DNA of 64,000 nt from an uncultured Propionibacteriaceae bacterium (GCA_945911015.1 CAMDZW010000003.1:62001-126000), one strand, 5' to 3'; shown: positions 33,830-45,745, numbered from the stretch's first letter. The notes: generated from the letters alone by a model not told the origin. Numbers and translations: made by a program.

Positions 33830-35467
33830 ATGGTCGATTCATCCATTTCGCGTCGCAGCCTGCTGGGTGCCGGTGCAGCCGGAGCCGCGGCCCTGTCACT
33901 GGGCGCCTGCCGCAGCGACAACAGCGGCAAAGACGGCGACCAGGGTGGTGGCGGTGGAGGGAGCACCCTCGTGCCGCCAGCGTATGTCCCGTTTGAAGAA
34001 GTCACCCCGGACAAACCCGGCACTGCCGAGGGCGTGTCTCCGGTCTTCTACAATTTCCCTGAGGATCCCGTCGACCGCGGCGGCTATCCACTGACCGGCA
34101 TCGAGCCATGGAGCGCGATGATGCAGATGGCGGTGCCCAAGGTCGCGCCGGACAAGAACAAGAACTACCAGATCTATCGTGACCGACTCGGCACTGACTT
34201 CACCCTCAGCGGTGTGCTCTCGGCTGACTACAAACAGAAGTTCCAGACCGTCATCTCCGGCGGCGACCTTCCCGACTTCGTCCAGATGTCGAGCGTCGCA
34301 GGGCTCCCGCAGTTGCTGGAGAAGGAGTTCACCGATCTGACCGAGGTCCTCGGCGGCGACGGGGTGAAGAAGTATCCCGGACTGGCGAACATCCCGACCG
34401 CGACCTGGAAGATCCCCGAGCTCAACGGCCGGTTGTGGGGCATCGCCCAGCCCCGACCACCGGCCGGAGCCTCCCTGACCAGCCGCGGTGACATCCTCGC
34501 CGAACGCGGCATCGATGACCCGTACATCCAGGTCAGCGACGGCAAGGAGTTCATGGACCTGCTCAAGCAGCTGACCAATCGGGACCGCAGCGAGTTCGCG
34601 ATGGGCGCCGACCCCAATGGCTGGCTGATGCCGATGATGTGCACCATGGCTGGAACCCCGAATGTCTGGAAGCAGGAGGGCGGTGTCTTCACCCACGAGA
34701 TCGAGACCGAGGAGTACAAGGACGCTCTCGACCACGCCGCCCAGATCATCCAGGCCGGCTACCTCCATCCGAATTCCTTCTCCGATCCGGCCCAGAACGC
34801 AACCTGGTACAACTCCGGCGTGACCTGCCTCTACTACCAGAGCTTCGTCGGCTGGGGCGGCAATGCCCGCACCTACCCGGAGTGGAACGTCGGCAACATC
34901 GAGTTGCCCAAGTGGGACGGCGGCGGCATGGCCTCCATCCGCAAGAGCCAGGCCGGATACGGTGATTACGTCGCGCTCAAGAAGAGCAGCGATGAGCGTC
35001 TGGAGCAACTGCTCCAGATCGCCGACTTCATTGCCTCCCCGTTCGGCACGACGCAGTACCTGGACGTCAACTACGGTGTCGAGGGCTACAGCTGGAACCT
35101 GGAGAATGGCAACCCGGTCAGCCTGCCCACCAATGACAACCCGGGCATCGTGGCGATGACCTACACCGGCGGCAACTCCGGTGCGATTCTCTTCGGCGGT
35201 GGCCAGACCGAAAGCGTGGACCGTCAGCACGAGTACCTCAGCAGAGCCATCCCGGACGGCACCGACGACGCCAGCTGGGGTCTGTACTCGGAGACCTTCA
35301 AGACCAAGGGCACCACCATGGACAATGCCCGCAAGGACATCCAGCGCGAGATCATGCTCGGGCAGAAGCCGGTCTCGGCCTTCGACGAGTTCGTCACCAG
35401 CTGGCAGAAGTCAGTCGGCGACAAGGCGCGGCAGGAGTTTGCCGAAGCCCTGGAGGCCTCCCAGTAG
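33830..35467 (+). CDS. Tat/lipoprotein extracellular sugar-type ABC substrate-binding protein (orphan)
   Basis: 545 aa. Signal SRRSLLGAGAAGAAALSLGAC combines a twin-arginine motif and a lipobox (LGAC, Cys about 27), then a Gly-rich linker. The mature protein is an SBP_bac_1/LplA-like domain (SGGDLPDFVQMSS, LWGIAQPRPP, GWLMPMMCTMAGTPN). LplA-type proteins take up oligosaccharides or aldotetraouronic acids. No permease or ATPase gene adjoins, so it must use a transporter encoded elsewhere. ATG 33830 has GGAGGA 6 nt upstream. A terminator follows at 35492. Confidence 0.88.
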   Translation: MVDSSISRRSLLGAGAAGAAALSLGACRSDNSGKDGDQGGGGGGSTLVPPAYVPFEEVTPDKPGTAEGVSPVFYNFPEDPVDRGGYPLTGIEPWSAMMQMAVPKVAPDKNKNYQIYRDRLGTDFTLSGVLSADYKQKFQTVISGGDLPDFVQMSSVAGLPQLLEKEFTDLTEVLGGDGVKKYPGLANIPTATWKIPELNGRLWGIAQPRPPAGASLTSRGDILAERGIDDPYIQVSDGKEFMDLLKQLTNRDRSEFAMGADPNGWLMPMMCTMAGTPNVWKQEGGVFTHEIETEEYKDALDHAAQIIQAGYLHPNSFSDPAQNATWYNSGVTCLYYQSFVGWGGNARTYPEWNVGNIELPKWDGGGMASIRKSQAGYGDYVALKKSSDERLEQLLQIADFIASPFGTTQYLDVNYGVEGYSWNLENGNPVSLPTNDNPGIVAMTYTGGNSGAILFGGGQTESVDRQHEYLSRAIPDGTDDASWGLYSETFKTKGTTMDNARKDIQREIMLGQKPVSAFDEFVTSWQKSVGDKARQEFAEALEASQ

Positions 35468-35491
35468 CCGACTCCCCCACCACAACCACGA

Positions 35492-35522
35492 TGACCCGGG
35501 CCCCGCACAGGGACCCGGGTCA
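35492..35522 (+). terminator. Terminator of the binding-protein gene
   Basis: TGACCCGGG (35492-35500) pairs with CCCGGGTCA (35514-35522), and inside CCC pairs with GGG around GCACA. It follows the stop codon by 24 nt. Confidence 0.85.
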
Positions 35523-35544
35523 TTGCGTACGGAGAAAGGCCCAG

Positions 35545-35620
35545 TCAGGCTCAGAATCAGGCCAGCTCAGGCTCAGAATCAGGCCAGCTCAGGCTCAGAA
35601 TCAGGCCAGCTCAGGCTCAG
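35545..35620. repeat. 22-nt tandem repeat x3.5 at the binding-protein/fabH junction
   Basis: TCAGGCTCAGAATCAGGCC plus AGC repeats at 35545-35566, 35567-35588 and 35589-35610, then a partial copy to 35620 that contains the fabH stop codon (35617-35619). Confidence 0.92.
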
Positions 35621-36561
35621 GGGGCCTGGATGACCTGACCGGCGTAGCTGAGGCCACCACCGAAGGCGAAGAGCAGGATCGGTGTGCCTGAGGGCAACGG
35701 ATCGGACTCCATCAGCTTCGACAGGGCGAGCGGGATGCTGGCGGCCGAGGTGTTGCCGGATTCGGTGACATCGGTGGCAACCACGGCATTGTCGGCACCG
35801 AGCTTGCGGGCCAGTGGTTCGATGATCCGCAGGTTGGCCTGGTGCAGCACGATCGCGCCGAGCTCGGAGGGGGCGACGCCTGCCTTCTCCAGGACCTCGG
35901 CGGCGATCCGCGGCAGCTCACTGATGGTCCACTTGAAGACGGCCTGCCCGTTCTGCGCGAACTTGTCGTCGTTGTCGCGCTCGATCCGCACGGCATCGCC
36001 CATCTGAGGCATCGAGCCCCACAGCACCGGCGAGATCTGGTTGTCCTCGGCAGCGGTCACGATCACCGCTCCGGCGCCGTCAGCGGTCAACACACAGGTC
36101 GTGCGGTCGGTGAAGTCGGTGACATCAGTCAGCTTCTCCGCCCCGATCACCAGCGCGGTCCGGCTGGAACCGGCCAAGATGGCGTGTTGGGCCATGGCCA
36201 ACGCGTGCGGGAACCCGGAGCAGGCCGTGTTGACATCAATGGTGGCCGGGTTGTTGTCCATGCCCAGCCGGTTGGCGACCCGAGCCGCCATGTTCGGCGA
36301 ACGGTCCAGGGCAGAACAGGTGGCCACGATGACGGTGTCGATGTCTGCAGCGCTCATGCCGGCCTTGTCGAGCACGTCCTGAGCCGCCTTGAAGGCCATC
36401 AGGTCGACGGTCTCGTCCGGACCGGCCCAGCGCCGCTCGACGATGCCAACCCGCGTGCGAATCCATTCATCGTTGGTCTCGACCAGCTTCTCCAGCTCGC
36501 TGTTCGGCACCACTCGCGCAGGCTGGTGGTGTCCCACCGCGACCACACGGGCTCCGGTCAT
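35617..36561 (-). CDS. fabH: 3-oxoacyl-ACP synthase III (KAS III)
   Basis: 314 aa. Initiates fatty-acid synthesis by condensing acyl-CoA with malonyl-ACP. Catalytic triad is visible: Cys in NTACSGFPHAL, His in VLHQANLRI, Asn in ESGNTSAASIP; the GGGLSYAG C-terminus is conserved. ATG 36561 follows AGGAGGGA. It stands alone, away from other fab genes, so it could instead serve a specialised thiolase-fold reaction, but all family residues are intact. Confidence 0.92.
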   Translation of the reverse strand: MTGARVVAVGHHQPARVVPNSELEKLVETNDEWIRTRVGIVERRWAGPDETVDLMAFKAAQDVLDKAGMSAADIDTVIVATCSALDRSPNMAARVANRLGMDNNPATIDVNTACSGFPHALAMAQHAILAGSSRTALVIGAEKLTDVTDFTDRTTCVLTADGAGAVIVTAAEDNQISPVLWGSMPQMGDAVRIERDNDDKFAQNGQAVFKWTISELPRIAAEVLEKAGVAPSELGAIVLHQANLRIIEPLARKLGADNAVVATDVTESGNTSAASIPLALSKLMESDPLPSGTPILLFAFGGGLSYAGQVIQAP

Positions 36562-36668
36562 CGTCTTCCCTCCTGTCGGCCCGGCTGGGGTCGCTCGCCA
36601 GGCATTGCTGTCGCCATCACTCGTGACACAATCGCAGGACATTGGCCGCACCGACGAAGGACCACATC

Positions 36669-38169
36669 ATGGCGAGCCCACAGTACGTGATCGCAATCGA
36701 CCAGGGCACCACCAGTACCCGGGCGATCATCCTTGACCATGCCAGCCAGATCGTCTCCGTGGGACAGACCGAACACCAGCAGTACTTCCCCCACCCCGGA
36801 TGGGTCGAACACGATGCGACCGAGATCTGGGACAACACCCGCGAAGTGATCGGCCACGCCCTCGGCCGAGCCAGCCTGACCCGCCATGACATCGCCGCGG
36901 TCGGCATCACCAACCAACGCGAGACGACCGTCGTGTGGGACCGTACGACGGGCAAACCCATCGCCCCGGCGATCGTCTGGCAGGACACCCGTACCCAGGA
37001 CATGGTCGACCGGTTGGCCGCCGACGGTGGCTCCGACCGATTCGCCGACCGGACCGGGCTGCCGCTGGCGACCTACTTCTCCGCCACCAAGATCGCCTGG
37101 CTCCTGGACCACGTGGACGGGGCCAGGGAACGGGCCGAAGCCGGCGAACTCGCCTTCGGCACCACGGACTCGTGGGTGTTGTGGAACCTGACCGGCGGCA
37201 CCGACGGCGGCGTCCACATGACCGATGTCACCAACGCCTCGCGCACCCTGCTGATGGATCTGCGCACCTGCCAGTGGAACGACGAGTTGCTGGCCGCCTT
37301 CGACATCCCCCGCTCGATGCTGCCCGAGATCGGCTCCTCCTCCCAGGTGTACGGGACCGTCCACGGCTCCCAGCTGTTGCGCGAGACCCCGGTCGCCGGC
37401 ATCCTCGGCGACCAGCAGGCCGCCACCTTCGGTCAGGCCGGGTTCAGCGCCGGGGCGGCTAAGAACACCTACGGCACCGGCTGCTTCGTGATCGTCAACA
37501 CCGGCACCGAGATCATCCGCTCCGACAACGGGCTGATCACCACCGTGGCCTACCAACTCGGCGACGACGATCCCGTCTATGCCCTGGAAGGGTCCATCGC
37601 GGTCGCCGGGTCACTGGTCCAGTGGTTGCGAGACAACCTCGGTCTGATCGGTGATGCCGCCGAGATCGAGACCCTCGCCGAACAGGTCGACGACAATGGT
37701 GGCGCACACCTGGTGCCCGCCTTCTCCGGGCTGTATGCCCCCTACTGGCGGCCCGATGCGCGAGGCGCCCTGGTCGGGCTCACCGGATTCGTCACCAAGG
37801 CCCACATCGCCCGGGCCGCGTTGGAGTCGACCGCCTTCCAGACCAGCGACGTGCTGGACGCCATCTCCTCGGACGTCACGCTCACCGAGCTGAAGGTCGA
37901 CGGCGGCATGGTGGCCAACGAACTGCTGATGCAGTTCCAGGCCGACATCCTCGACATCCCCGTCGTGCGGCCCGCCATCATCGAGACCACTGCACTCGGT
38001 GCCGGGTACGCCGCCGGGCTGGCGGTCGGCTTCTGGTCCGGGCTGGACGAACTGCGCGAGCTGTGGCACGAGGACAAGCGCTGGACTCCGCAGATGTCGA
38101 GCCAGGAACGCGAACGCCGGCTGCGGGTCTGGCACAAGGCCGTCACCCGAACCTTTGATTGGGTCGACG

Positions 38170-38180
<11 letters not shown>
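36669..38180 (+). CDS. glpK: Glycerol kinase
   Basis: 503 aa, FGGY family. [13 protein letters not shown] (ATP phosphate 1), [30 protein letters not shown] and [14 protein letters not shown] are glycerol-kinase signatures. ATP-dependent phosphorylation of glycerol in the cytoplasm. ATG 36669 follows GAAGGA. No glpF or glpD adjoins. Overlaps the downstream hydrolase gene by 11 nt. Confidence 0.96.
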
Positions 38181-40369
<2,189 letters not shown>

Positions 40370-40873
40370 CCAGCTCCACACGCGCTGGTTCGCGCGCTCC
40401 CGCCCCACCGGCCCCGCCCGCCACACCAGCCTCACCGACCCCACTGGCCACACCGGCCACACCGGCCCCACCGGCCCAGGTGAGGCCAGCACACCCTGAT
40501 GTGGGCCAGCGCTTCCTGATGGCGGCCAGCATGCATCCGGGGATGGGCTGGGCGACCGCTACGTGTGCTGGCCTCGTCGGAAGCCGGATGGACCCGGCCT
40601 GCGGGTGTGCTGCGCCACCGCTGGATGTGCTGGCATCCCCCGATGGACCCAGCCCCGCACATCTTGGTGCGAGCCAGCACACCCCGGTGCAGAACCCGGC
40701 GAGGCCAGCACACCCCGGCGCTGGCCAGCACGTCCCCGGGTCCGTGCTGGCCCGCACGTACATGTGCTGGCCCACCCGGGATGGTCGCTGGCGGGTGCCG
40801 AGTCGGCCCTCTGCGCTTCTCACGGCCCGGCAAACTGGCCAAGTCGTGACCATTTCGTTACCATCGAAGCACC
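40370..40873. other. 504-nt gene-free, repeat-rich stretch
   Basis: No convincing gene. The first part (about 40440-40480) is a CCGGCC(A/C)CAC-type simple repeat. The rest contains the scattered GGCCAGCAC dyad elements listed separately. ORFs in all frames here are low-complexity Pro/Ala/Cys/Trp translations of the repeats. Confidence 0.8.
40484..40772. repeat. Array of GGCCAGCAC(AC) elements in both orientations
   Basis: Direct copies begin near 40484, 40504, 40524, 40672, 40702 and 40722. Inverse copies (GTGTGCTGGCC and variants) lie near 40563, 40605, 40625, 40743 and 40762. Forward copies come in clusters 20-30 nt apart and often continue into ACCCCGG. Opposed copies can pair into long stems in RNA or act as paired binding sites in DNA. 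Confidence 0.8.
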
Positions 40874-41962
40874 ATGACCGACACGTATTCTCGCGGATCG
40901 GCCGAGACCGGTTCCACCACCGGCGGAGGGGATGCCCCCGTCCGTCAGCCGCAGGGTGCCGCTGCATCCGGGAGTGCTCGCCCCCGTGATGCCTACTTGG
41001 ACAATGCCAAGGGCCTGTTGATCGTGCTGGTCGTCATCGGCCACGCCATCGAGCAGGCCCACGGCACCCGCGCCGAGGCGCTGTACGTGATGATCTACAG
41101 CTTCCACATGCCGGCCTTCGTCTTCATCACTGGCTACCTCACGCGCGGGTTCAGGCCCACGGTCCGCAACTACGTGAAGATCGTCACGAACTTCATCGTG
41201 CCGTATCTGATCTTCCAGACCATCCATCGGGTGTTCAGCACCGTGCTGCAGGACGAGCCGTTCACGCTGCGGCTGTTGGTGCCCGAATGGACGCTGTGGT
41301 TCCTGTTGGCGATCGCCTGGTGGCGCGCGGCAACGCCACTGCTGCGCCGGATCCCTCACAAAGTCCCGATTGCGGTCGCGATCAGTCTGGGGGTCGGTTT
41401 CCTGCCCGAGCTGACCTCGACCCTCGCCTTGAACCGGACCCTGACGCTACTGCCCTTCTTCGTGATGGGCCTGTCGCTGCGCCCCGAACACATCGATCTG
41501 ATCAAGGCCAAGTTCTCCCGGGTCAGCGGCTTCATCGGCTTCGGGCTGCTGGGCATCCTGGCCCTCGGGATCCAGGGCGCGGTGCCGGACAGCACCTTCT
41601 ACTATGACGCCTCCTTCGGTGAGCTGTCCGGAGACTTCGGCGAGGGCATCCTGTTCCGACTGGCCACGCTGACGACTGGTGTGATCGGCACCTGCGCGGT
41701 GCTCGCCGTGGTGCCGACGGCGAAGACCTGGTGGACCTACCTCGGCCGGTGGTCGATGTACGTCTACGTGCTCCACGGTCTGATCCTGCACCCGCTGCGC
41801 GAGCTCGACCTGGTCAACTGGATGAGCTCGTGGGTGCAGGTGCTCCTGGTCGCCGGCGGTGCGGTCATCCTGGCGCTGGTGTTGGCCAGCTGGCCGGTAC
41901 GCACCGTGACCAAACCGGTGGTCCAACCGCCGTTGAACGGTCTGGTCGACAAGCTCCCCTGA
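40874..41962 (+). CDS. Membrane acyltransferase, acyltransferase-3 family
   Basis: 362 aa with about ten membrane segments. DNAKGLLIVLVVIGHAIEQ contains the catalytic-type His of the family, and SFHMPAFVFITGYLTRGF is the second conserved motif. Such proteins O-acetylate sugars of capsule, wall polysaccharide or glycolipids. The first 38 residues are polar and disordered. The target polysaccharide is unknown, as no glycan cluster adjoins. ATG 40874 lacks a strong RBS. Confidence 0.85.
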   Translation: MTDTYSRGSAETGSTTGGGDAPVRQPQGAAASGSARPRDAYLDNAKGLLIVLVVIGHAIEQAHGTRAEALYVMIYSFHMPAFVFITGYLTRGFRPTVRNYVKIVTNFIVPYLIFQTIHRVFSTVLQDEPFTLRLLVPEWTLWFLLAIAWWRAATPLLRRIPHKVPIAVAISLGVGFLPELTSTLALNRTLTLLPFFVMGLSLRPEHIDLIKAKFSRVSGFIGFGLLGILALGIQGAVPDSTFYYDASFGELSGDFGEGILFRLATLTTGVIGTCAVLAVVPTAKTWWTYLGRWSMYVYVLHGLILHPLRELDLVNWMSSWVQVLLVAGGAVILALVLASWPVRTVTKPVVQPPLNGLVDKLP

Positions 41963-42040
41963 TCTCGGACGACCCTGCCCGTACGAGACTCCTACGGCAC
42001 GTCCGGACGGGCTCACCTCCCGTACGGGGAAGTCCTCACC

Positions 42041-43180
42041 TCACAGTGAGGGCAGGTGGCGTTCCTCGGGGCCAACATAGTCGGACAGCGGCCGGATCAG
42101 CGCATTGGCCGCTCGCTGCTCCATGACGTGGGCCGTCCAGCCGGTGATCCGTGAGGCAATGAACAGTGGGGTGAACAAGGCGGTGTCGAAGCCCATCAGG
42201 TGGTAGGTCGGGCCCGCCGGGTAGTCGAGGTTCGGCTTGATCTGCTTGGCCTGCTCCATGGCCTGCTCAAGTCCGTCGTACAGACCCATCAGGTCGCCCC
42301 TGCCGAAGTGCTCGACCATCCGGTCCAGAGCAGCCTTCATCGTCGGCACCCGCGAGTCGCCGGTCTTGTAGACCCGGTGACCGAAGCCCATCACCTTCTT
42401 CTTCGCGGCCAGTGCCTCCTCCATCCAGGTCCGGGCCCGGGCGGCAGCCTCGGCTCGGGGTTCACCGGAGCGGATGCCGATCTCGTCGAAGGTGTGCATC
42501 ACGGCTTCGTTGGCGCCACCGTGGAGTGGGCCCTTCAACGCGCCGATCGCACCGGTGACGGCCGAGTGGAGGTCGGCCAAGGTCGAGGTGATCACGCGAG
42601 CCGTGAAGGTCGAGGCGTTGAAGGAGTGTTCGGCATAGAGCACCATCGACACCCGGAAGGCGTCCACGACCGCCGGATCGGCCTCCTGGCCAAAGGTCAT
42701 CCACAAGAAGTTCTGCGAGTAGTCGAGATCATCACGAGGTGCCACCAGCTCCTGACCACGGCGTCGGCGCTGGTCGTAGGCGACCACGGCCGGGAACTGG
42801 GCCCACAGATGCTTGGCCTTCTCCAGCTCGGCCTCGGGCGAGGAGTCCTCGGCGAGCCGATGGTTGGCCCCGATCACCGAGACCGCCGTCCGTCCGACAT
42901 CCATCGGGTGGCAGTCGGCCGGCAACAGGTCGATCGCCGCCTTCACCGGCGACGCCAGGGCCCGATTGGCCCGCTCGAAGTGGACCAGGCCGGCCAGTTC
43001 GTCGGCGGTCGGCAGCTCGCCGTACCACAGCAGCCAGGCGACCTCCTCGAAGCTGGCCCGTGCGGCGAGCTCCTGCACCGGGTAGCCGCGGTAGAGCAGG
43101 GAGTTGGTTTCGGGGTTGACCTTGGAGATGGCGGTCTCGTCGACGACGACGCCGGCCAAACCTTTCTTGATGTCACTCAT
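42041..43180 (-). CDS. prpC: 2-methylcitrate synthase / citrate synthase
   Basis: 379 aa, type II short citrate synthase. KGPLHGGANEAVM (His), GFGHRVYKTGDSR (His, Arg) and the late FTPLF/ITGWTAHVMEQ region carry the active-site residues. Condenses propionyl-CoA (or acetyl-CoA) with oxaloacetate. Overlaps prpB by 4 nt. Operon context with prpB and prpD assigns it to the methylcitrate cycle. Confidence 0.95.
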   Translation of the reverse strand: MSDIKKGLAGVVVDETAISKVNPETNSLLYRGYPVQELAARASFEEVAWLLWYGELPTADELAGLVHFERANRALASPVKAAIDLLPADCHPMDVGRTAVSVIGANHRLAEDSSPEAELEKAKHLWAQFPAVVAYDQRRRRGQELVAPRDDLDYSQNFLWMTFGQEADPAVVDAFRVSMVLYAEHSFNASTFTARVITSTLADLHSAVTGAIGALKGPLHGGANEAVMHTFDEIGIRSGEPRAEAAARARTWMEEALAAKKKVMGFGHRVYKTGDSRVPTMKAALDRMVEHFGRGDLMGLYDGLEQAMEQAKQIKPNLDYPAGPTYHLMGFDTALFTPLFIASRITGWTAHVMEQRAANALIRPLSDYVGPEERHLPSL

Positions 43181-44094
43181 GGTGCTCCTGTCGATCGGTC
43201 GGTCAGGCTGAAGTTGAACAGCCCGGTGTCGAAGGTGTTGTAGCCGGCGTAGTCGACCAGCTCGTACAGCTCGGCGCGGGTGTACATCTGGTCAACCTGC
43301 GACGCCTGGCTTCCCTGGGTGGAGATGGCGTCCAGGACCCGCTCAGCTGCCCCGAGCGCGCTGCGCAGCAAGGTGACCGGGTAGATGATCATCGCAATCC
43401 CGGCCGAGGCGAGCTGCTCGCGGGTGAACAGCTCGGACTTGCCGAACTCGGTCATGTTGGCCAGTACCGGTACGTCAAGGGCGGCGCACACCTGCTCGAA
43501 CTCGCCGAGGTCGGCCATCGCCTCGGGGAAGATCGCATCTGCCCCGGCGTCGACCAGCTCTTTCATCCGGTCGAGCGCAGCACCAAATCCCTCAACCCCG
43601 CGCAGGTCGGTGCGGGCCATGATGACCAAGTTGGGGTCGGTCCGCCCCTGGGCCGCGGCCTGCACCCGCCGGACGGCGGTGTCGACGTCGACCACGGCCT
43701 TGCCGTCGAGGTGGCCACACCGTTTGGGGTTGATCTGGTCCTCGATGTGGCAACCGGCCACCCCGGCTCGCTCCAACTCCTGGACGGTCCGAGCCAGATT
43801 CATCGGTTCACCAAAACCGGTGTCGGCATCGACCAGGCAAGGCAGATCAGTCATCCGAGCAATCTGGCCGGCCCGCGTCGCGACCTCGGTGAGGGTGGTC
43901 AACCCGATGTCGGGCAGTCCGAGTTCGTTCGCCAGCACGGCACCGGAGACGTAGACCCCGTCGAAGCCCTTCGACTCGATCATCCGGGCAGTGATCGGGG
44001 TGAAGGCCCCGGGGTACTGCAGAGCGGCGCCGGGGACGAGTTGTTCGCGCATCCGTTCCCGTTTGGTCTGCGGCGCCACTGCCCCGTACAACAT
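43177..44094 (-). CDS. prpB: Methylisocitrate lyase
   Basis: 305 aa, PEP mutase/isocitrate lyase superfamily. The catalytic loop is DQINPKRCGHLDGK (Cys in KRCGH); metal-site residues are in VDADTGFGE and HIEDQ. Cleaves 2-methylisocitrate to pyruvate and succinate. ATG 44094 shares one base with the prpD stop. The in-frame upstream extension to 44844 is antisense-like noise over prpD. Confidence 0.96.
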   Translation of the reverse strand: MLYGAVAPQTKRERMREQLVPGAALQYPGAFTPITARMIESKGFDGVYVSGAVLANELGLPDIGLTTLTEVATRAGQIARMTDLPCLVDADTGFGEPMNLARTVQELERAGVAGCHIEDQINPKRCGHLDGKAVVDVDTAVRRVQAAAQGRTDPNLVIMARTDLRGVEGFGAALDRMKELVDAGADAIFPEAMADLGEFEQVCAALDVPVLANMTEFGKSELFTREQLASAGIAMIIYPVTLLRSALGAAERVLDAISTQGSQASQVDQMYTRAELYELVDYAGYNTFDTGLFNFSLTDRSTGAP

Positions 44095-45608
44095 CAGAAC
44101 AGGCCCTTCGGGTCCTCGCCGGTGACGACCCCGGTGGCGGTGACCACGTTGAGCTGGTCCAGTTCGCTCGCGCCGAGTTCGGGGAGCCGCTGGACCACGG
44201 CCAGGAAGCGGCCGGCCTCGGCAGGATCCACCAGTCCTTCGGTCAGGGTGTGGAACTTGTCCACGTACTGTTGACGGCCGAAGGGCCGGGCTCCCAGCGG
44301 ATGCGCATCGGCGACTGCTATCTCGTCGCGGACCACCGAACCGTCGGTGAGCCGGATCTCGACCGAGCCTCCGTAGGCCTTCTCGGCGACATCCCGACAG
44401 TGGTAGCGCCGGGTCCACTCCGGGTCTTCCTCGGTGCGGATCGATCGCCACAGCGCGACCGTGTCCGGGCGGCGAGCCCGGTCGGGGGTGTAGGAGTCGA
44501 CATGGTGCCACTGGCCGTCCTGCAGGGCGACGGCGAAGATGTAGGGCAGCGAATGGTCCAGGGTCTCCCGCGATGCGGTCGGATCGAACTTCTGAGGGTC
44601 GCCAGCCCCCGTCCCGATCACGAAGTGGGTGTGGTGACTGGTGCGGATCACGATCTCGGCCACCTGGCTGGGGTCGGTCACCTCGGGATGGGCGTGATGC
44701 AGCCGCCGGGCCAGGTCGATCCATGCCTGGGCCTGGTACTCGGCGGAGTGTTCCTTGGTGTACGTGTCGAGGATGGCGCGCTTGGCCTCGCCCGGCTCGG
44801 GCAGCGGCACCTCGTACGAGGCGTCGGGGCCGTCGAGCAGCCAAGCGATGACACCGTCCTCGCCCTCGTAGATCGGGACCGGGGAGGTCTGACCACGCAT
44901 CGCCCGGTCAACCGCCTCGATGGCCACCTTGCCGGCGAAGGCCGGCGCATACGCCTTCCAGGTAGAGATCTCGCCCTTGCGGGACTGCCGGGTCGCGGTC
45001 GTGGTGTGGAGAGCCTGGCCGACCGCCTGGAAGATCGTGTCGACCTCAAGTCCGAGCATGGTGCCCAGACCAGCGGCGACCGAGGGGCCCAGGTGGGCGA
45101 CATGGTCAATCTTGTGGGCGTGGAGGCAGATCGCCTTCACCAGGTCGACCTGGATCTCGTAACCGGTGGCCAGACCGCGGACCAGGTCGGCACCGCTGGC
45201 CCCGACATGTTGACCGACCGCCAGGATCGGGGGGATGTTGTCGGCGGGGTGGGAGTAGTCCGCAGCCAAGAAGGTGTCATGGTAGTCCAGCTCACGGACT
45301 GCGACACCGTTGGCCCAAGCGGCCCACTCGACCGAGCAGCGCTCGCCGGTGGCCATCACCAGTGCGCCTCGACCGCCAGTGGAGGCCGGATGGGTCCGTG
45401 CCTGGGCCCGGGCAGCCACAATGGGGGCCCGGCTGGCCGAGGCGATCGCGACCGCCGCATTGTCGATGATCCGGTTGATGATCATCGCGGTCACGTCTTC
45501 GCTGACCGCAACCTCATCCACCGCGACCCGGGCGATCCGATGGGCCAGCTGCTCCTCATGGGGCAGCCCGTCCTGACTGGGGTGGACCCGGACCTGGTGG
45601 TTCTTCAT
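44094..45608 (-). CDS. prpD: 2-methylcitrate dehydratase
   Basis: 504 aa, MmgE/PrpD family. [25 protein letters not shown] is the conserved active-site segment (HDT and HPADN), and [19 protein letters not shown] is also diagnostic (patterns only). Converts 2-methylcitrate to methylaconitate or methylisocitrate. ATG 45608 follows GAGAGGA; the in-frame ORF to 45833 runs through a terminator and is not coding. First gene of prpDBC. Confidence 0.96.
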   Translation of the reverse strand: MKNHQVRVHPSQDGLPHEEQLAHRIARVAVDEVAVSEDVTAMIINRIIDNAAVAIASASRAPIVAARAQARTHPASTGGRGALVMATGERCSVEWAAWANGVAVRELDYHDTFLAADYSHPADNIPPILAVGQHVGASGADLVRGLATGYEIQVDLVKAICLHAHKIDHVAHLGPSVAAGLGTMLGLEVDTIFQAVGQALHTTTATRQSRKGEISTWKAYAPAFAGKVAIEAVDRAMRGQTSPVPIYEGEDGVIAWLLDGPDASYEVPLPEPGEAKRAILDTYTKEHSAEYQAQAWIDLARRLHHAHPEVTDPSQVAEIVIRTSHHTHFVIGTGAGDPQKFDPTASRETLDHSLPYIFAVALQDGQWHHVDSYTPDRARRPDTVALWRSIRTEEDPEWTRRYHCRDVAEKAYGGSVEIRLTDGSVVRDEIAVADAHPLGARPFGRQQYVDKFHTLTEGLVDPAEAGRFLAVVQRLPELGASELDQLNVVTATGVVTGEDPKGLF

Positions 45609-45639
45609 CGACAGTCCTCTCACGCCGGTGGTAGGGCCT

Positions 45640-45663
45640 CTACGGAGCCCGTAGGGCAGCCTA
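45640..45663 (-). promoter_or_regulatory. prp promoter -10 with overlapping operator-like dyad
   Basis: TAGGCT (45663-45658, minus strand) is a candidate -10. CTACGG-AGC-CCGTAG (45640-45654 on plus) is a perfect 6-3-6 dyad covering the expected start point, 32 bp upstream of the prpD ATG. That position suits a repressor. No prpR-like gene is adjacent. Confidence 0.45.
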
Positions 45664-45687
45664 GTCGCACCACCGGCACCAGACGCA

Positions 45688-45720
45688 GCGGACCCCACAC
45701 CGCGTGGGTGTGGGGTCCGC
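45688..45720 (-). terminator. Terminator of the ctaCDF operon
   Basis: GCGGACCCCACACC (45688-45701) and GGTGTGGGGTCCGC (45707-45720) form a perfect 14-bp stem with loop GCGTG, 25 nt past the ctaF stop. Confidence 0.9.
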
Positions 45721-45745
45721 CGAGGTGACCTCTGGTCGTACGGGG

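Noticed and set aside
32660..35467. 935-aa fused frame ending in the binding protein
   Set aside because: The N-terminal ~390 residues run antisense to the reductase gene. A GGAGGA site and a Tat/lipobox signal define ATG 33830.
41963..42040. CCGTACG-rich hairpin between the acyltransferase and prpC
   Set aside because: The repeats of CCCGTACG are self-complementary but widely spaced and do not form a convincing terminator stem; CGTACG is also common across this genome.
43177..44844. 555-aa extended PrpB reading frame
   Set aside because: The first ~250 residues are antisense-frame noise over prpD. PrpB homology begins at ATG 44094, which overlaps the prpD stop by one base.
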